Assembly (NCBI GenBank): GCA_023428135.1
Contig: JAEYZG010000010.1
Location: 248,001-312,000 of the forward strand
Direction: 5' to 3'
DNA from: Bacteroidota bacterium
GTDB lineage: Bacteria > Bacteroidota > Bacteroidia > Cytophagales > Cytophagaceae
DNA length: 64,000 nucleotides
Part shown: in pieces, positions 51,355-59,307 of the stretch
How the letters are laid out: each line of letters begins with the position of its first letter
How positions within the stretch are numbered: the stretch's first letter is position 1
Program-made: the position numbers and the translations under genes
The notes under the pieces: generated by a model
The model's input: the letters and a program-made list of their open reading frames with translations, nothing else
Told to the model about the DNA's origin: nothing
The model's database searches: none

Positions 51355-51798
51355 TTAAAAGACAAGAAAGTCTGCACACTCTGCTTTTAACTCTTCTTTT
51401 GTTTTCGGCAATTCCGCTGTGATTGCAGTAGCGAGTTTTCTTACCAGTACTCCTACAATTGCTTTTCTGAAACCTAGTTTTTCCGCAATCTCAATGCATG
51501 CAGAAATTTCATTTTCATTATCGCTTCCTTCTACTATTGCCATTTCAACTAAATCATAAACTCTGTCAAATCTTTCAGAATCCGTTTTAGGAACTTTGAA
51601 TTTGATGGGCTTATCTGATTTAATTATTGTCTTTAATTTATCATTACTTAATCCATTTCTCTTTCCGATCTCGAAAATTAATCTCTTCTCTGTCATCGAA
51701 AAATTACCATCTGATTTAGCAATTGCCACAAGGTTGTTTATGTGACTTTTAACTCCCTTTGTCTTTTTGCTTTCAAAAATATCCAATGTGAGTTCCAT
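51355..51798 (-). CDS. TerB-like protein
   Basis: A 147 aa all-helical cytoplasmic protein. The segment LVAIAKSDGNFSMTEKRLIF (about 23-42) is the first helix pair of TerB-like domains, including the acidic D-G-x-x-x-x-x-E metal-binding pattern, and YDLVEMAIVEGSDNENEISA (about 82-101) repeats that pattern. TerB proteins are linked to tellurite resistance and membrane-associated stress complexes, but many stand-alone copies have no known role. Monocistronic; the partner ter genes are absent. Confidence 0.75.
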   Translation of the reverse strand: MELTLDIFESKKTKGVKSHINNLVAIAKSDGNFSMTEKRLIFEIGKRNGLSNDKLKTIIKSDKPIKFKVPKTDSERFDRVYDLVEMAIVEGSDNENEISACIEIAEKLGFRKAIVGVLVRKLATAITAELPKTKEELKAECADFLVF

Positions 51799-52261
51799 AT
51801 TTTTTACAATTTTTATCTAAGACAAATGTAATAGCTTGGTAATGAAAAATGCAATATATCGGCTCAAAAAATAAGACAAAATCCAGAAAAAAGGTCAATA
51901 TTCTTCCAAATTTAACACTTATATTAAGAAAAGTACAATTTTAGATGTTTAACCAATAATTAGAAAAATACAAATTTTAAACGGCAATTTAAAAATTAAA
52001 CAAATATTAAAAACTATTACTGAATAAATACAATTGTCTTTTCAGTGTGCATTAATTGTGAAAAGAAACTCCGCCATTCAGCATCAATAATGATTCAATC
52101 AAATAGATATGCACCCTTTTGTATTTTTTCAACACTAAGTGTTTTTATGATTATTATAGAAATCTGTTTTCTGGAAACCAGCTTTGGTATTAGCTATTAG
52201 TTCTCTAACAAAAGTATGATTCAATGCTGATTGATATTGACTACTATGGAGCTCAATCATA
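51799..52261. other. Intergenic stretch, very AT-rich
   Basis: 463 bp with no coding frame. ACACTAAGTGT at 52132-52142 is the exact reverse complement of ACACTTAGTGT at 51307-51317 on the other side of the TerB-like gene. Nothing else recognised. Confidence 0.45.
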
Positions 52262-52297
52262 AAAAAGGCCTGTCCTAAATTAAAGACAGACCTTTTT
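52262..52297 (-). terminator. Terminator of the first DoxX-like gene
   Basis: AAAAAGGCCTGTC / GACAGACCTTTTT, 13 bp stem with one mismatch and a 10-base loop, 27 bases beyond the stop at 52324 on the minus strand. Confidence 0.85.
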
Positions 52298-52323
52298 CCA
52301 AACTAAAAAAATAAAAATTTATG

Positions 52324-52689
52324 TTATTGGCTTTCTTTTGAATTAAGCTTAATCCCTGCCCAATAAGAAATTGCAGTAATGCCCAAAGCTATAAGCGGCA
52401 AAACAAAGGGCGTTTGAGTTGCCAGATGCACCCAAACAGCTCCAATAAGCACAAAGCTGGTACCGGCATAGGCCCAATCCTTTGCGCGATTCCATACAGG
52501 CACTATAAATGCAATTGCAGCTAGCAACTTTGCCGTTCCCAATATCATAATAAAAGACACAGGAAAGCCGATCTGGCTGAAGTTTTCCACAAGCTCCGGA
52601 TTTTTGGTTAAATACAAAAAGCTGCTGAATGCAAACATGAATGCCAATAACACAGAGGTTACCCAATAAATAATCTTCTCTTTTTTCAT
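52324..52689 (-). CDS. DoxX-like membrane protein (pair 1)
   Basis: A 121 aa inner-membrane protein with four membrane segments. The pattern IIYWVTSVLLAFMFAFSSFL, then FSQIGFPVSFIMILGTAKLL and a Trp-rich loop WNRAKDWAYAG, fits the DoxX-like family. These proteins often accompany redox or thiol-stress regulators. It is divergent from an HxlR regulator across about 98 bp; a second DoxX/HxlR pair lies at 57.6-58.4 kb in the same relative layout. Confidence 0.85.
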   Translation of the reverse strand: MKKEKIIYWVTSVLLAFMFAFSSFLYLTKNPELVENFSQIGFPVSFIMILGTAKLLAAIAFIVPVWNRAKDWAYAGTSFVLIGAVWVHLATQTPFVLPLIALGITAISYWAGIKLNSKESQ

Positions 52690-52715
52690 TGTAACTATTC
52701 TTTGATGATTGAACT

Positions 52716-52723
52716 CAAAATTA
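52716..52723 (-). promoter_or_regulatory. Candidate -7 box of DoxX-like gene 1
   Basis: TAATTTTG on the minus strand matches TAnnTTTG, 26 bases before the ATG at 52689. Confidence 0.55.
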
Positions 52724-52736
52724 CTTTAGAATGCTA

Positions 52737-52776
52737 TACATTTGTAATCAGTTACTAAATGTATACCGGTTACAAA
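52737..52776 (+). promoter_or_regulatory. HxlR gene 1 promoter with candidate operator
   Basis: TACATTTG (52737-52744) matches the -7 consensus on the plus strand. Overlapping it, TTTGTAA (52741-52747) and its reverse complement TTACAAA (52770-52776) form a spaced dyad, with GTAATCAGTTAC and ACCGGT inside. This sits between the two divergent start codons and is a reasonable HxlR binding site. Confidence 0.5.
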
Positions 52777-52787
52777 AAGTATATCGA

Positions 52788-53135
52788 ATGGAAATACCCC
52801 ACACAAAGGAGACTTGCGCAGGTAGCAGAAGAGCTATTCAGGACACACTTGAGGTAATTAATGGAAAATGGAAGTTGCTGATTTTAGTGACTTTACTTGA
52901 AAAGCCTTTACGCTTTAAAGAATTAGTCCGGGAGATTGGCGTAACCCCAAGAATGCTTTCAAAGGAGCTTCAGGACATGGAAATGAATAAGCTTATAAGC
53001 AGAACCGTTTACCAAACCAAACCCATAGCTGTTGAATATGCTATTACTGAGCATGGAAAAACCTTAAACAGGGTTTTGGAAGAAATGAAGAACTGGGGAA
53101 TGTCTCACAGGAATAAGATAATGAAGGAAGAATAA
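52788..53135 (+). CDS. HxlR-family transcriptional regulator (pair 1)
   Basis: A 115 aa winged-helix regulator starting MEIPHTKETCAGSRRAIQDT. The HxlR signature is visible: a single Cys near the N-terminus (Cys10), GKWKLLILVTLLEKPLRFKE, MLSKELQDMEMNKLISR and the wing YAITEHGKTL. ATG 52788 is chosen because an in-frame ATG at 52731 lies upstream of the -7 box. HxlR-type proteins often sense quinones or aldehydes through the N-terminal Cys and control a divergent gene, here the DoxX-like one. Confidence 0.9.
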   Translation: MEIPHTKETCAGSRRAIQDTLEVINGKWKLLILVTLLEKPLRFKELVREIGVTPRMLSKELQDMEMNKLISRTVYQTKPIAVEYAITEHGKTLNRVLEEMKNWGMSHRNKIMKEE

Positions 53136-53145
53136 GGATAACCAG

Positions 53146-53208
53146 CAACAGTTTGAGCAAGAGCAACACATGTTCTTCGAACGTATCTTGGCCTTGCTCA
53201 AATTGTTG
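53146..53208. repeat. Long inverted repeat, copy 2 of an intergenic family
   Basis: CAACAGTTTGAGCAAG (53146-53161) pairs with CTTGCTCAAATTGTTG (53193-53208), 16 bp with one G:T. The core GTTTGAGCAA is shared with the element at 51205-51270. It starts 11 bases after the HxlR stop. Confidence 0.75.
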
Positions 53209-53261
53209 ATCTTTTAGAACGATCTTATAAATATTCGCCCGTTAATCTTCACTACAACGAA

Positions 53262-53924
53262 TTACCTCTCCTTTATCCAAACCTCATGTTCTTCAAAGGC
53301 ATTATCCTTTATTAATTTTTGAAGCTCTTTTCTGGTTGGCTTCATTTGATACGAAGTAATTTCACCGCTATCATTTTTTACAATTGCTTTTTCCTGAACC
53401 GGCAGCAACTTAAATAAACTGTCATGAGGCATAATCATGCTAATAGATAATCTATCCTTCTCCAGATCAAGTCTCTGAACTTTCCAGTTATTCTCTCCAT
53501 ACTTATAATTTAAAAAATAGGAGCCTTTTAAAGACCGGCAAAGCTGACTTTCGGAAATTTTAAAAACCGTATCTATTGCCTGATATCGCGTGTAAATGGA
53601 ATCGCCTGAAATCTTTAAAACTTTCAGATTTTGACTTTCAAAATAAGCTTTCAGTTCTTCATCATTATTTTTGTCACCTGTAAAGGTGCTGTCCACATCT
53701 TCTCTTGCAAAAAGAAAATCATGAGTTTCACTTTTTACAATTTTATCCTCATAAATAACCAATTGCGCTCCTCCTTCACCATTATAAGTGCCTCTGTATT
53801 TTTTATTAAATCCGCTTTCATTCTTACTTTCCCCTGGCTGAGGTTCTATAAAATCAACAGATAAAGATTTTTCATCACATCCCATTACAGCTACTGCAAC
53901 CAGGAATAAAAATAGTTTTTTCAT
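53262..53924 (-). CDS. Lipoprotein of unknown function
   Basis: A 220 aa lipoprotein with signal ending AVAVMGC (Cys16), then DEKS. The rest has short beta strands and acidic loops (YRGTYNGEGGAQLVIYED, VDSTFTGDKNNDEELKAYF) and ends in a Lys/Glu-rich helix (TRKELQKLIKDNAFEEHEVW). No known family recognised. A perfect 20 bp palindrome lies 27 bases before its ATG, suggesting direct control by a dimeric regulator. Confidence 0.78.
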   Translation of the reverse strand: MKKLFLFLVAVAVMGCDEKSLSVDFIEPQPGESKNESGFNKKYRGTYNGEGGAQLVIYEDKIVKSETHDFLFAREDVDSTFTGDKNNDEELKAYFESQNLKVLKISGDSIYTRYQAIDTVFKISESQLCRSLKGSYFLNYKYGENNWKVQRLDLEKDRLSISMIMPHDSLFKLLPVQEKAIVKNDSGEITSYQMKPTRKELQKLIKDNAFEEHEVWIKER

Positions 53925-53950
53925 TTTCTAATGGATAAAAGTTCTGCATA

Positions 53951-53970
53951 TAACGTTCAATTGAACGTTA
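53951..53970. promoter_or_regulatory. Perfect 20 bp palindrome, candidate operator
   Basis: TAACGTTCAATTGAACGTTA reads the same on both strands, with no loop. It lies between the lipoprotein start (53924) and the stop of the next minus-strand gene (53989). With no loop and no T-run it looks like a protein-binding site rather than a terminator. Confidence 0.6.
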
Positions 53971-53988
53971 TTTATTTCAAAGCAAACT

Positions 53989-54297
53989 CTATTTATTTTT
54001 CACTGGAATCGCATCATAACAGGTGTTACCAGCGACCTTTTTAATGTTTACATCTACAGGATCATATGTTTTTACCTTCACCAGATTAACATCAATGGAA
54101 GATGATGCAGATTTAATATTCACATCAATTGTACCATCTGCATTGGCTTTGATTAAACGATAGTTCGGATCATAAACAACATTAGCAGAATTTTCTGCAT
54201 GGGCATTTGGGATAATATCAATTTGCTTAACAACAATAATCACAAGACAAATAGCAATGATGGTCAGGATAGTTTTTGTGTAAAGGTCGGTTTGCAT
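53989..54297 (-). CDS. Small membrane-anchored protein (unknown function)
   Basis: A 102 aa protein with one N-terminal membrane segment (about 9-24, ILTIIAICLVIIVVK) after MQTDLYTKT, followed by IIPNAHAEN and a polar periplasmic part with repeated D-V-N-I/L strands (TIDVNIKS, SIDVNLVK, PVDVNIKK). The N-terminal pattern resembles a widespread short bacterial protein family of unknown role. Two Cys residues occur, one in the membrane segment and one near the end (NTCYDAIP). Confidence 0.72.
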   Translation of the reverse strand: MQTDLYTKTILTIIAICLVIIVVKQIDIIPNAHAENSANVVYDPNYRLIKANADGTIDVNIKSASSSIDVNLVKVKTYDPVDVNIKKVAGNTCYDAIPVKNK

Positions 54298-54423
54298 AGG
54301 ATATGTAGGTTAAAAATCAATTTATGAAATATGGCAAAATTTTTAAAAAGATACCAAGATCCTTGCCCCTTTTAAAACCCCCGATGTACTTCTTAAAATA
54401 CAAGATTGTGTCATTGCTGAATG

Positions 54424-55458
54424 TTAATTCCACTTATAAATCTTCCTGCCTAACCAATAAAAGGCAATTCCCTCAACCAACAATATCCATGATGGCAATA
54501 AAATATCCTTTATTCCTGCGCCTTCTATAAAGATGCTCCTGAATGCGTCTGCCAACATGGTTAGCGGTAAAATTTTTATTACCGGGATAAGCCATTCAGG
54601 AAAGTTATGGTAGCTGAAAAATATCCCTGATAAAATCATCATCGGCAAGGTTACAGCGTTGATAATTCCATTTGCAACTTCAGTATTAGCCGTTTTGCTG
54701 GAAACCAGAATGGCTAATCCGGAAAAGGAGATGACACCGCAAAGGAAAACTATTGCAAGCGCTATTAAGCTACCACTGATCTGTACTCTGAAGAAAATCC
54801 ATGCGAACAGAAACAGAAAAACAGCTTCAGCAATGGTAATAAAGATTCTGGCGCTGAACTGTGAGAGAAAGAAATATGACTTTTTCATTGGCGTTGCAAT
54901 CATTCTTCTCAATAACTTTTTAATTCGATAGTTGATAAGCGTCCAGCTAATGCCCCAGATACAAGAGTTAAGAATGCCCAGAGCAATAAGGCCTGGTATC
55001 AGGAAATCGATGTAACGTGTACCAAGTGAAGTAAGCGGTTGTACAACTATCTTCTTTGTCACTTTATTGTCACGGCGAAATTCTCTCTCTAATACCAGGT
55101 AAGTGTTTTGTGCTTCTGTGTTTGTGGGATCTAGAAAAAATGTAATTCTGTCTGAAGAAGGCAGGAAATACAATTGTATTTCACCTCTTTTAATACCAAG
55201 CTCCGCCTGGGTTTTTGTGCCATAAATAAACGTAAAACGGGAAGGCATACCTATGTCTCCACCTAGCACCTTTTCAAAAGAAGCACTATCTGCACTTCCC
55301 AGGATCATGACCTTTCTTTTTATTTCTTTATTACTAAATGCAATACCCAAAACGCCGGCCATGATGATCGGAAAACCTATGGCCCAGAAAAGGATAGCCG
55401 GTTCTCTGTAAAAAGAGCGGAATTGTAAAAATACAAGCTGTAGAAATGAATTACTCAT
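54424..55458 (-). CDS. ABC-2 type transporter permease
   Basis: A 344 aa inner-membrane protein. One membrane segment near the N-terminus (about 20-40, ILFWAIGFPIIMAGVLGIAF) is followed by an external domain (45-150, FFLDPTNTEAQNTYLVLERE) and about five more segments (150-340). This is the ABC-2 export permease plan, as in drug or antibiotic exporters. Its start overlaps the upstream ATPase gene by 8 bases, so the two products form one transporter. Last gene of a four-gene operon. Confidence 0.9.
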   Translation of the reverse strand: MSNSFLQLVFLQFRSFYREPAILFWAIGFPIIMAGVLGIAFSNKEIKRKVMILGSADSASFEKVLGGDIGMPSRFTFIYGTKTQAELGIKRGEIQLYFLPSSDRITFFLDPTNTEAQNTYLVLEREFRRDNKVTKKIVVQPLTSLGTRYIDFLIPGLIALGILNSCIWGISWTLINYRIKKLLRRMIATPMKKSYFFLSQFSARIFITIAEAVFLFLFAWIFFRVQISGSLIALAIVFLCGVISFSGLAILVSSKTANTEVANGIINAVTLPMMILSGIFFSYHNFPEWLIPVIKILPLTMLADAFRSIFIEGAGIKDILLPSWILLVEGIAFYWLGRKIYKWN

Positions 55459-56383
55459 TAAGCGCCTTTCCGGTTAATGATATAAAAAGATCTTCCAATG
55501 TTACTTTTCTGCTTTCGAGTTCGAGCAACTTCAGATTTTCTTTGGCTATCAAAGCAAGAAAATGAGGCAAGGTATTAGTAATGTCACTTACAACCAGCTT
55601 GCCCTTCGTGCCTCTTTTCTCCCAGAAAACTTTTCTGACAGAGGGTAAAGATTTCAAGCTTTCCCCAAATGGTTTGTTTACCAGAAACTGAATGATTTCC
55701 CCTTCGCCATAGCTTTTAATCAGTTGCGGCAATGTACCTTCAGCCAGAAAACTTCCCTTGTTCATGATAATGATTCTGTCGCAAAGATATTCAGCTTCTT
55801 CCATATAATGAGTAGTGAGAATCATTGCTGTTTTAGAGGTGTGCTTCAACTTTTCCAGCAAATTCCATATCTCTCTTCTAGCATTAGGATCCAGGCCGGT
55901 AGTAGGTTCATCCAGCAGAAGCACTTTAGGATTGTTCAATAGCGCAATCCCAAGTGCCAGTTTCTGTCTTTGTCCACCGGAAAGATGATTTACATAAGTT
56001 TTTCTCTTTGCTTCTAACCCGACGATCTCCAGGATTTCCTGAGAGCGGGATTTTGGAAGGCCATAAAAGCTTGAAAAAAGATTTAAAGTTTCTTCAACAG
56101 AATTGTGGTCTACAAAGTGAGTTTCCTGTAAAGAAATACCCATAATTCTGTGAAGCTCCTCTGCATTCCCATCCCAGGACTTTCCCTGAATAAGAATTTC
56201 TCCGCTATCCTGTTTTTGGATACCTTCGATCATTTCTATGAGGGTTGTTTTACCCGCTCCATTCGGACCAAGCAGAGCTAGGTATTGACCTGCTTTGACC
56301 TTAAAGGAAACGTCATTAACGGCGACGAGACTTTTAAAAGTCTTTTTCACCTTTTTTACCTCTATTAATATTTCTTTATCCAA
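55451..56383 (-). CDS. ABC transporter ATP-binding protein
   Basis: A 310 aa ATPase that powers the ABC-2 permease encoded next to it. Walker A is LLGPNGAGKTTLIEMIEG (about 35-52), the signature is HLSGGQRQKLALGIALL (about 135), Walker B is VLLLDEPTTGLDPNARRE (about 155) and the H-loop is ILTTHYMEEAEYL. A C-terminal extension (about 225-310) is typical of DrrA/CcmA-type export ATPases. The cargo is unknown. Confidence 0.93.
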   Translation of the reverse strand: MDKEILIEVKKVKKTFKSLVAVNDVSFKVKAGQYLALLGPNGAGKTTLIEMIEGIQKQDSGEILIQGKSWDGNAEELHRIMGISLQETHFVDHNSVEETLNLFSSFYGLPKSRSQEILEIVGLEAKRKTYVNHLSGGQRQKLALGIALLNNPKVLLLDEPTTGLDPNARREIWNLLEKLKHTSKTAMILTTHYMEEAEYLCDRIIIMNKGSFLAEGTLPQLIKSYGEGEIIQFLVNKPFGESLKSLPSVRKVFWEKRGTKGKLVVSDITNTLPHFLALIAKENLKLLELESRKVTLEDLFISLTGKALNE

Positions 56384-56402
56384 TAGAAAAACTTAGTAGA
56401 AA

Positions 56403-56813
56403 TTAATGCCAGCCCCCTAAAATAAGGCCCATAAGAGTAAAGCCGGCCAAGTGATACCCTATATCTATTAAAAATAATTGTCTCGGCTTTCCTTCATAAA
56501 GGTAGGTTGTACTCATCGCTGTTCCTACCAAACCAGCTCCTGCTATGAGGCCAAGAAAAACTCCTTTTCCCGGAGTATTGGTTGCGCTTAGCTCAACTAT
56601 ATAGTCCAGAAAAATTGCAGCAAATAATAGTAATACAAATGTGCCTGCTGTCATACGCGTATACTTTTTCTCACTTTCTTTAGGAATCCGAACGTTTCTG
56701 AACCAGGCAGCTTCAAAAAGCCCTGGAGAATACCAGACTGCACCAAGGATAAAATACATCGCGGCAGCTGTAATAATCGCCCAATAATTCATCTGAGAAA
56801 AAGCTGTTTCCAT
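56403..56813 (-). CDS. DUF1761 membrane protein
   Basis: A 136 aa protein with four membrane segments. The start NYWAIITAAAMYFILGAVWY followed by SPGLFEAAWFRN fits the DUF1761 pattern (N-x-x-A-I-x-x-x-A-x-x-x-F-x-x-G-x-x-WY). Function unknown. It lies 10 bases after the lipoprotein gene and 19 bases before the ABC ATPase gene, so it belongs to the same transcript. Confidence 0.87.
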   Translation of the reverse strand: METAFSQMNYWAIITAAAMYFILGAVWYSPGLFEAAWFRNVRIPKESEKKYTRMTAGTFVLLLFAAIFLDYIVELSATNTPGKGVFLGLIAGAGLVGTAMSTTYLYEGKPRQLFLIDIGYHLAGFTLMGLILGGWH

Positions 56814-56823
56814 TTTGTCTGCT

Positions 56824-57420
56824 TTAGCAATCTTCGCAAGTAATTACCAACTCGGCAATTGAGGACTGCATTAAGGCATTACGGTTAAAAGATTTCCCGA
56901 AAACTCTTTTCAGATCTTTTTCCTCAGGCCTTGCTGCCACACCTTCCCTTGCAAAATAGATTAACTTATTTTCGGATAAAATGATTAGAGAATCTGAAAT
57001 CTCGGAAAAAGACTGTCCTACATGGTATCCACTTTTTGACTTAATATCAGGACTATTTGTTTTTATTAAATTAATAACACCTACGCTCCCTGAGGTTTCC
57101 GCAATGATCCAGTGTTTGTCAGTAAGGGAGATTTTAAGAGCAGGTGACTGGTCCCAAAGCAAATATTTTTCTGCAAGGGTATACATTGCCTGCACACTGT
57201 CCAGCTTTTGCCCTAGAATTATTTTGCCGATACCTGCAGTGGTAATCATTGAATCAGTAAGCGGAAGATCAGGGGTGCCGGAAGGTTTTTTCCAGGGGGT
57301 TTTAACTATTATGGAATCTCCAGCTGGTTTTTCCAGCTTTGCTTCCTTGACAGAGTTCTGGCAGGAAAAGATAATTACAGAAAGAAGAGCGCAAACAACA
57401 ACGCTTTTGTTCATATTCAA
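56824..57420 (-). CDS. Lipoprotein of unknown function, first gene of the ABC operon
   Basis: A 198 aa lipoprotein with signal ending VIIFSC (Cys20); Met3 is an alternative start. The mature part has a proline/lysine-rich stretch (TPWKKPSGTPDLPL), then GIGKIILGQKLDSVQAMYTL, a segment like those in small periplasmic proteins with a repeated G-x-x-L/F-x-x-I/V start (also HVGQSFSEISDSLI). It ends VITCEDC. No recognised family. Tight spacing to DUF1761 and the ABC genes suggests a joint envelope role. Confidence 0.78.
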   Translation of the reverse strand: MNMNKSVVVCALLSVIIFSCQNSVKEAKLEKPAGDSIIVKTPWKKPSGTPDLPLTDSMITTAGIGKIILGQKLDSVQAMYTLAEKYLLWDQSPALKISLTDKHWIIAETSGSVGVINLIKTNSPDIKSKSGYHVGQSFSEISDSLIILSENKLIYFAREGVAARPEEKDLKRVFGKSFNRNALMQSSIAELVITCEDC

Positions 57421-57612
57421 GGTTTTAAAATTGATTTTTTTCCGTTTTAAAAATAACGAAGCCTAAAGGATATTTAAGTATTAATCTGAATAAATTAAGA
57501 TTTGTGGGAAAATGTAGCAAAATCATTCTTTTTAAGAGAGAATTACTTAAACCAAAGTATTCCTGCTTCATTTTGGCAAAAAACAACTAAAAAAAGTTTT
57601 TAATTAGAAAAG

Positions 57613-57972
57613 TTAATTTCCCGGTAGATTTGCCTCTCCCCATTTCTCCATTCTGTTTAATATATCTTCAAGGGACTGGCCACGCTCTGTTAATTCATAT
57701 TCTACTTTTGGAGGCACTTCCTGATGAACAATACGATTGACCAATCCATCACTTTCTAGTTCTTTCAGCTTTGCAATAAGCATTCTTTCAGAAACGCCGA
57801 TCAGTCTTTTTTTCAATTCATTGTATCGAAGCTTCTTTTCATTCAGAAGGTAAACAAGGATGTTAATTTTCCACCTCCCTCCGATTAAAGACAAAATATG
57901 AGAAATACCGCAATGCTCTTTCCAGTATTTTTCATTGATGCTATTGGTAGAATGTTCCTTTCTTGAACTCAT
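57613..57972 (-). CDS. HxlR-family transcriptional regulator (pair 2)
   Basis: A 119 aa winged-helix regulator starting MSSRKEHSTNSINEKYWKEH. The HxlR pattern is clear: Cys21 before the HTH, GGRWKINILVYLLNEKKLRY, GVSERMLIAKLKELESDGLV and wing YELTERGQSL. ATG 57972 is preferred over 58020, since the longer form would run through the inverted repeat at 57988-58012. Divergent from a DoxX-like gene, the same layout as at 52.3-53.1 kb. Confidence 0.88.
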   Translation of the reverse strand: MSSRKEHSTNSINEKYWKEHCGISHILSLIGGRWKINILVYLLNEKKLRYNELKKRLIGVSERMLIAKLKELESDGLVNRIVHQEVPPKVEYELTERGQSLEDILNRMEKWGEANLPGN

Positions 57973-57987
57973 ACTTACTTTTTTGTT

Positions 57988-58012
57988 AGTACCATACAAT
58001 TTCGTATGTACT
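57988..58012. promoter_or_regulatory. Candidate HxlR operator (pair 2)
   Basis: AGTACCATAC (57988-57997) faces GTATGTACT (58004-58012): an inverted repeat with one extra C in the left arm and a 6-base spacer. It sits between the divergent starts at 57972 and 58070. Confidence 0.5.
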
Positions 58013-58069
58013 TCCTTCACTGTAAAGAAATCAAAATATTTGCAAAGTAAGATTTAAAAAAGAATAAAA

Positions 58070-58441
58070 ATGGAAACAATCAAGACAGTATTTTACTGGG
58101 TAAGTTATGCTTATTATCTGTATGTGTTTGGGTACGCATCACTTTTCAAGGTATTTCAAAAAAAATCTATGATGGACAGTATGCTGTCACTCGGGTTTAA
58201 TAAAACCTGGACCATTCTTATTGGTATTGCTGAACTGATTGGGGTAATTTTAATTGTAGCGGGACTAATTAAACCGCAGTTGAGAAACATGGGAATTCTA
58301 TTACTGATTCCTTTTTCGGTCGGGGCATTTACAGCACATATGGCACATCAGGAATATCAACATTACTATAATTCATTGATAGTTTGTATTCTAACTGTTG
58401 TCATGCTGGTATTGGATAATAATTTTAAGATTCAGTTGTAA
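58070..58441 (+). CDS. DoxX-like membrane protein (pair 2)
   Basis: A 123 aa inner-membrane protein with four membrane segments (VFYWVSYAYYLYVFGYASLF, TWTILIGIAELIGVILIVAG, ILLLIPFSVGAFTAHM and a last one near 103-118). The spacing of segments fits DoxX-like proteins, but its sequence differs clearly from the copy at 52.3 kb, so the two pairs are not a recent duplication. Divergent from an HxlR regulator. Confidence 0.83.
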   Translation: METIKTVFYWVSYAYYLYVFGYASLFKVFQKKSMMDSMLSLGFNKTWTILIGIAELIGVILIVAGLIKPQLRNMGILLLIPFSVGAFTAHMAHQEYQHYYNSLIVCILTVVMLVLDNNFKIQL

Positions 58442-58586
58442 TGAAGCTAAATGCTTGTGCCTTGATCTTGGCATAGGTTAAAATTAAGATCTACTGAAAC
58501 ATTGAATAAAGACTATTTCTTAACTTGAACAATTGATACACTAATCCTAAATTTATCCAACAGGTTAAAAATCTTTTATTGAGGTA

Positions 58587-59198
58587 ATGGAAAAAGAAAA
58601 ACCTGAATTCTGGGAAGCCAACTTTATTGAAAGGAAGGAAATGTGGGGCTTTGAGCCATCGAATGCTGCAATCATAACAAAGGACTTTTTTGTTAAAAAT
58701 TCTGTAAAGAACATCCTCATTCCGGGAATTGGCTATGGAAGAAATGCACAGATTTTCAGAGAAAACGGAATATCTGTAACAGGGATTGAAATATCAAAAA
58801 CAGCAATAGCAATGGCAGAGAAGCATTATGGAGATATGAAAATTTATCATGGCTCTGTAACAGATATGCCATTTGATAATAATCAGTATGATGGAATCTT
58901 TTGTTATGCCCTGATCCATCTTTTGGATCGCGATGAAAGAGAGAAATTAATCCGAGACTGCTATAATCAGTTGGAAGATAACGGCTACATGGTTTTTACC
59001 ACTATCTCGAAAGAAGCATCAACTTACGGTACCGGCAAAATGATCGGCAAGGACAGGTATGAAATGTTTGGTGGAATTAAAATGTATTTTTATGATAGAG
59101 AATCCATTACCACTGAATTTAGCACAGCAGGCCTGTTTGAAATCTCAGAAATTAATGAGAATTACCCTTTCTATTTAATTAAATGCAGAAAAAGCTGA
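58587..59198 (+). CDS. Class I SAM-dependent methyltransferase
   Basis: A 203 aa cytoplasmic methyltransferase. Motif I, the SAM-binding loop, is ILIPGIGYGRNAQIF (about 43-57), motif II is VTGIEISKTAIAMAEKHY (about 64-81), and the post-I motifs include GSVTDMPFDNNQYDGIF and a final GYMVFTTIS strand. The start FWEANFIERKEMWGFEPSNA resembles TehB/thiopurine methyltransferase-type enzymes, which methylate small toxic compounds. The substrate is unknown. Confidence 0.88.
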   Translation: MEKEKPEFWEANFIERKEMWGFEPSNAAIITKDFFVKNSVKNILIPGIGYGRNAQIFRENGISVTGIEISKTAIAMAEKHYGDMKIYHGSVTDMPFDNNQYDGIFCYALIHLLDRDEREKLIRDCYNQLEDNGYMVFTTISKEASTYGTGKMIGKDRYEMFGGIKMYFYDRESITTEFSTAGLFEISEINENYPFYLIKCRKS

Positions 59199-59248
59199 CG
59201 TCTTAAATTACTTAAAATAAAGCCAAGCTTATTAATATTCATACCAAT

Positions 59249-59286
59249 AAAAAAGGCTAACCATATCTCTTTTGGTCAGCCTCTTT
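59249..59286. terminator. Bidirectional terminator
   Basis: AGGCTAACCA / TGGTCAGCCT with one mismatch and a 9-base loop, flanked by A-run and T-run, between convergent stops at 59198 and 59308. Confidence 0.8.
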
Positions 59287-59307
59287 TAACTTTCAGCTTA
59301 TAACTTA

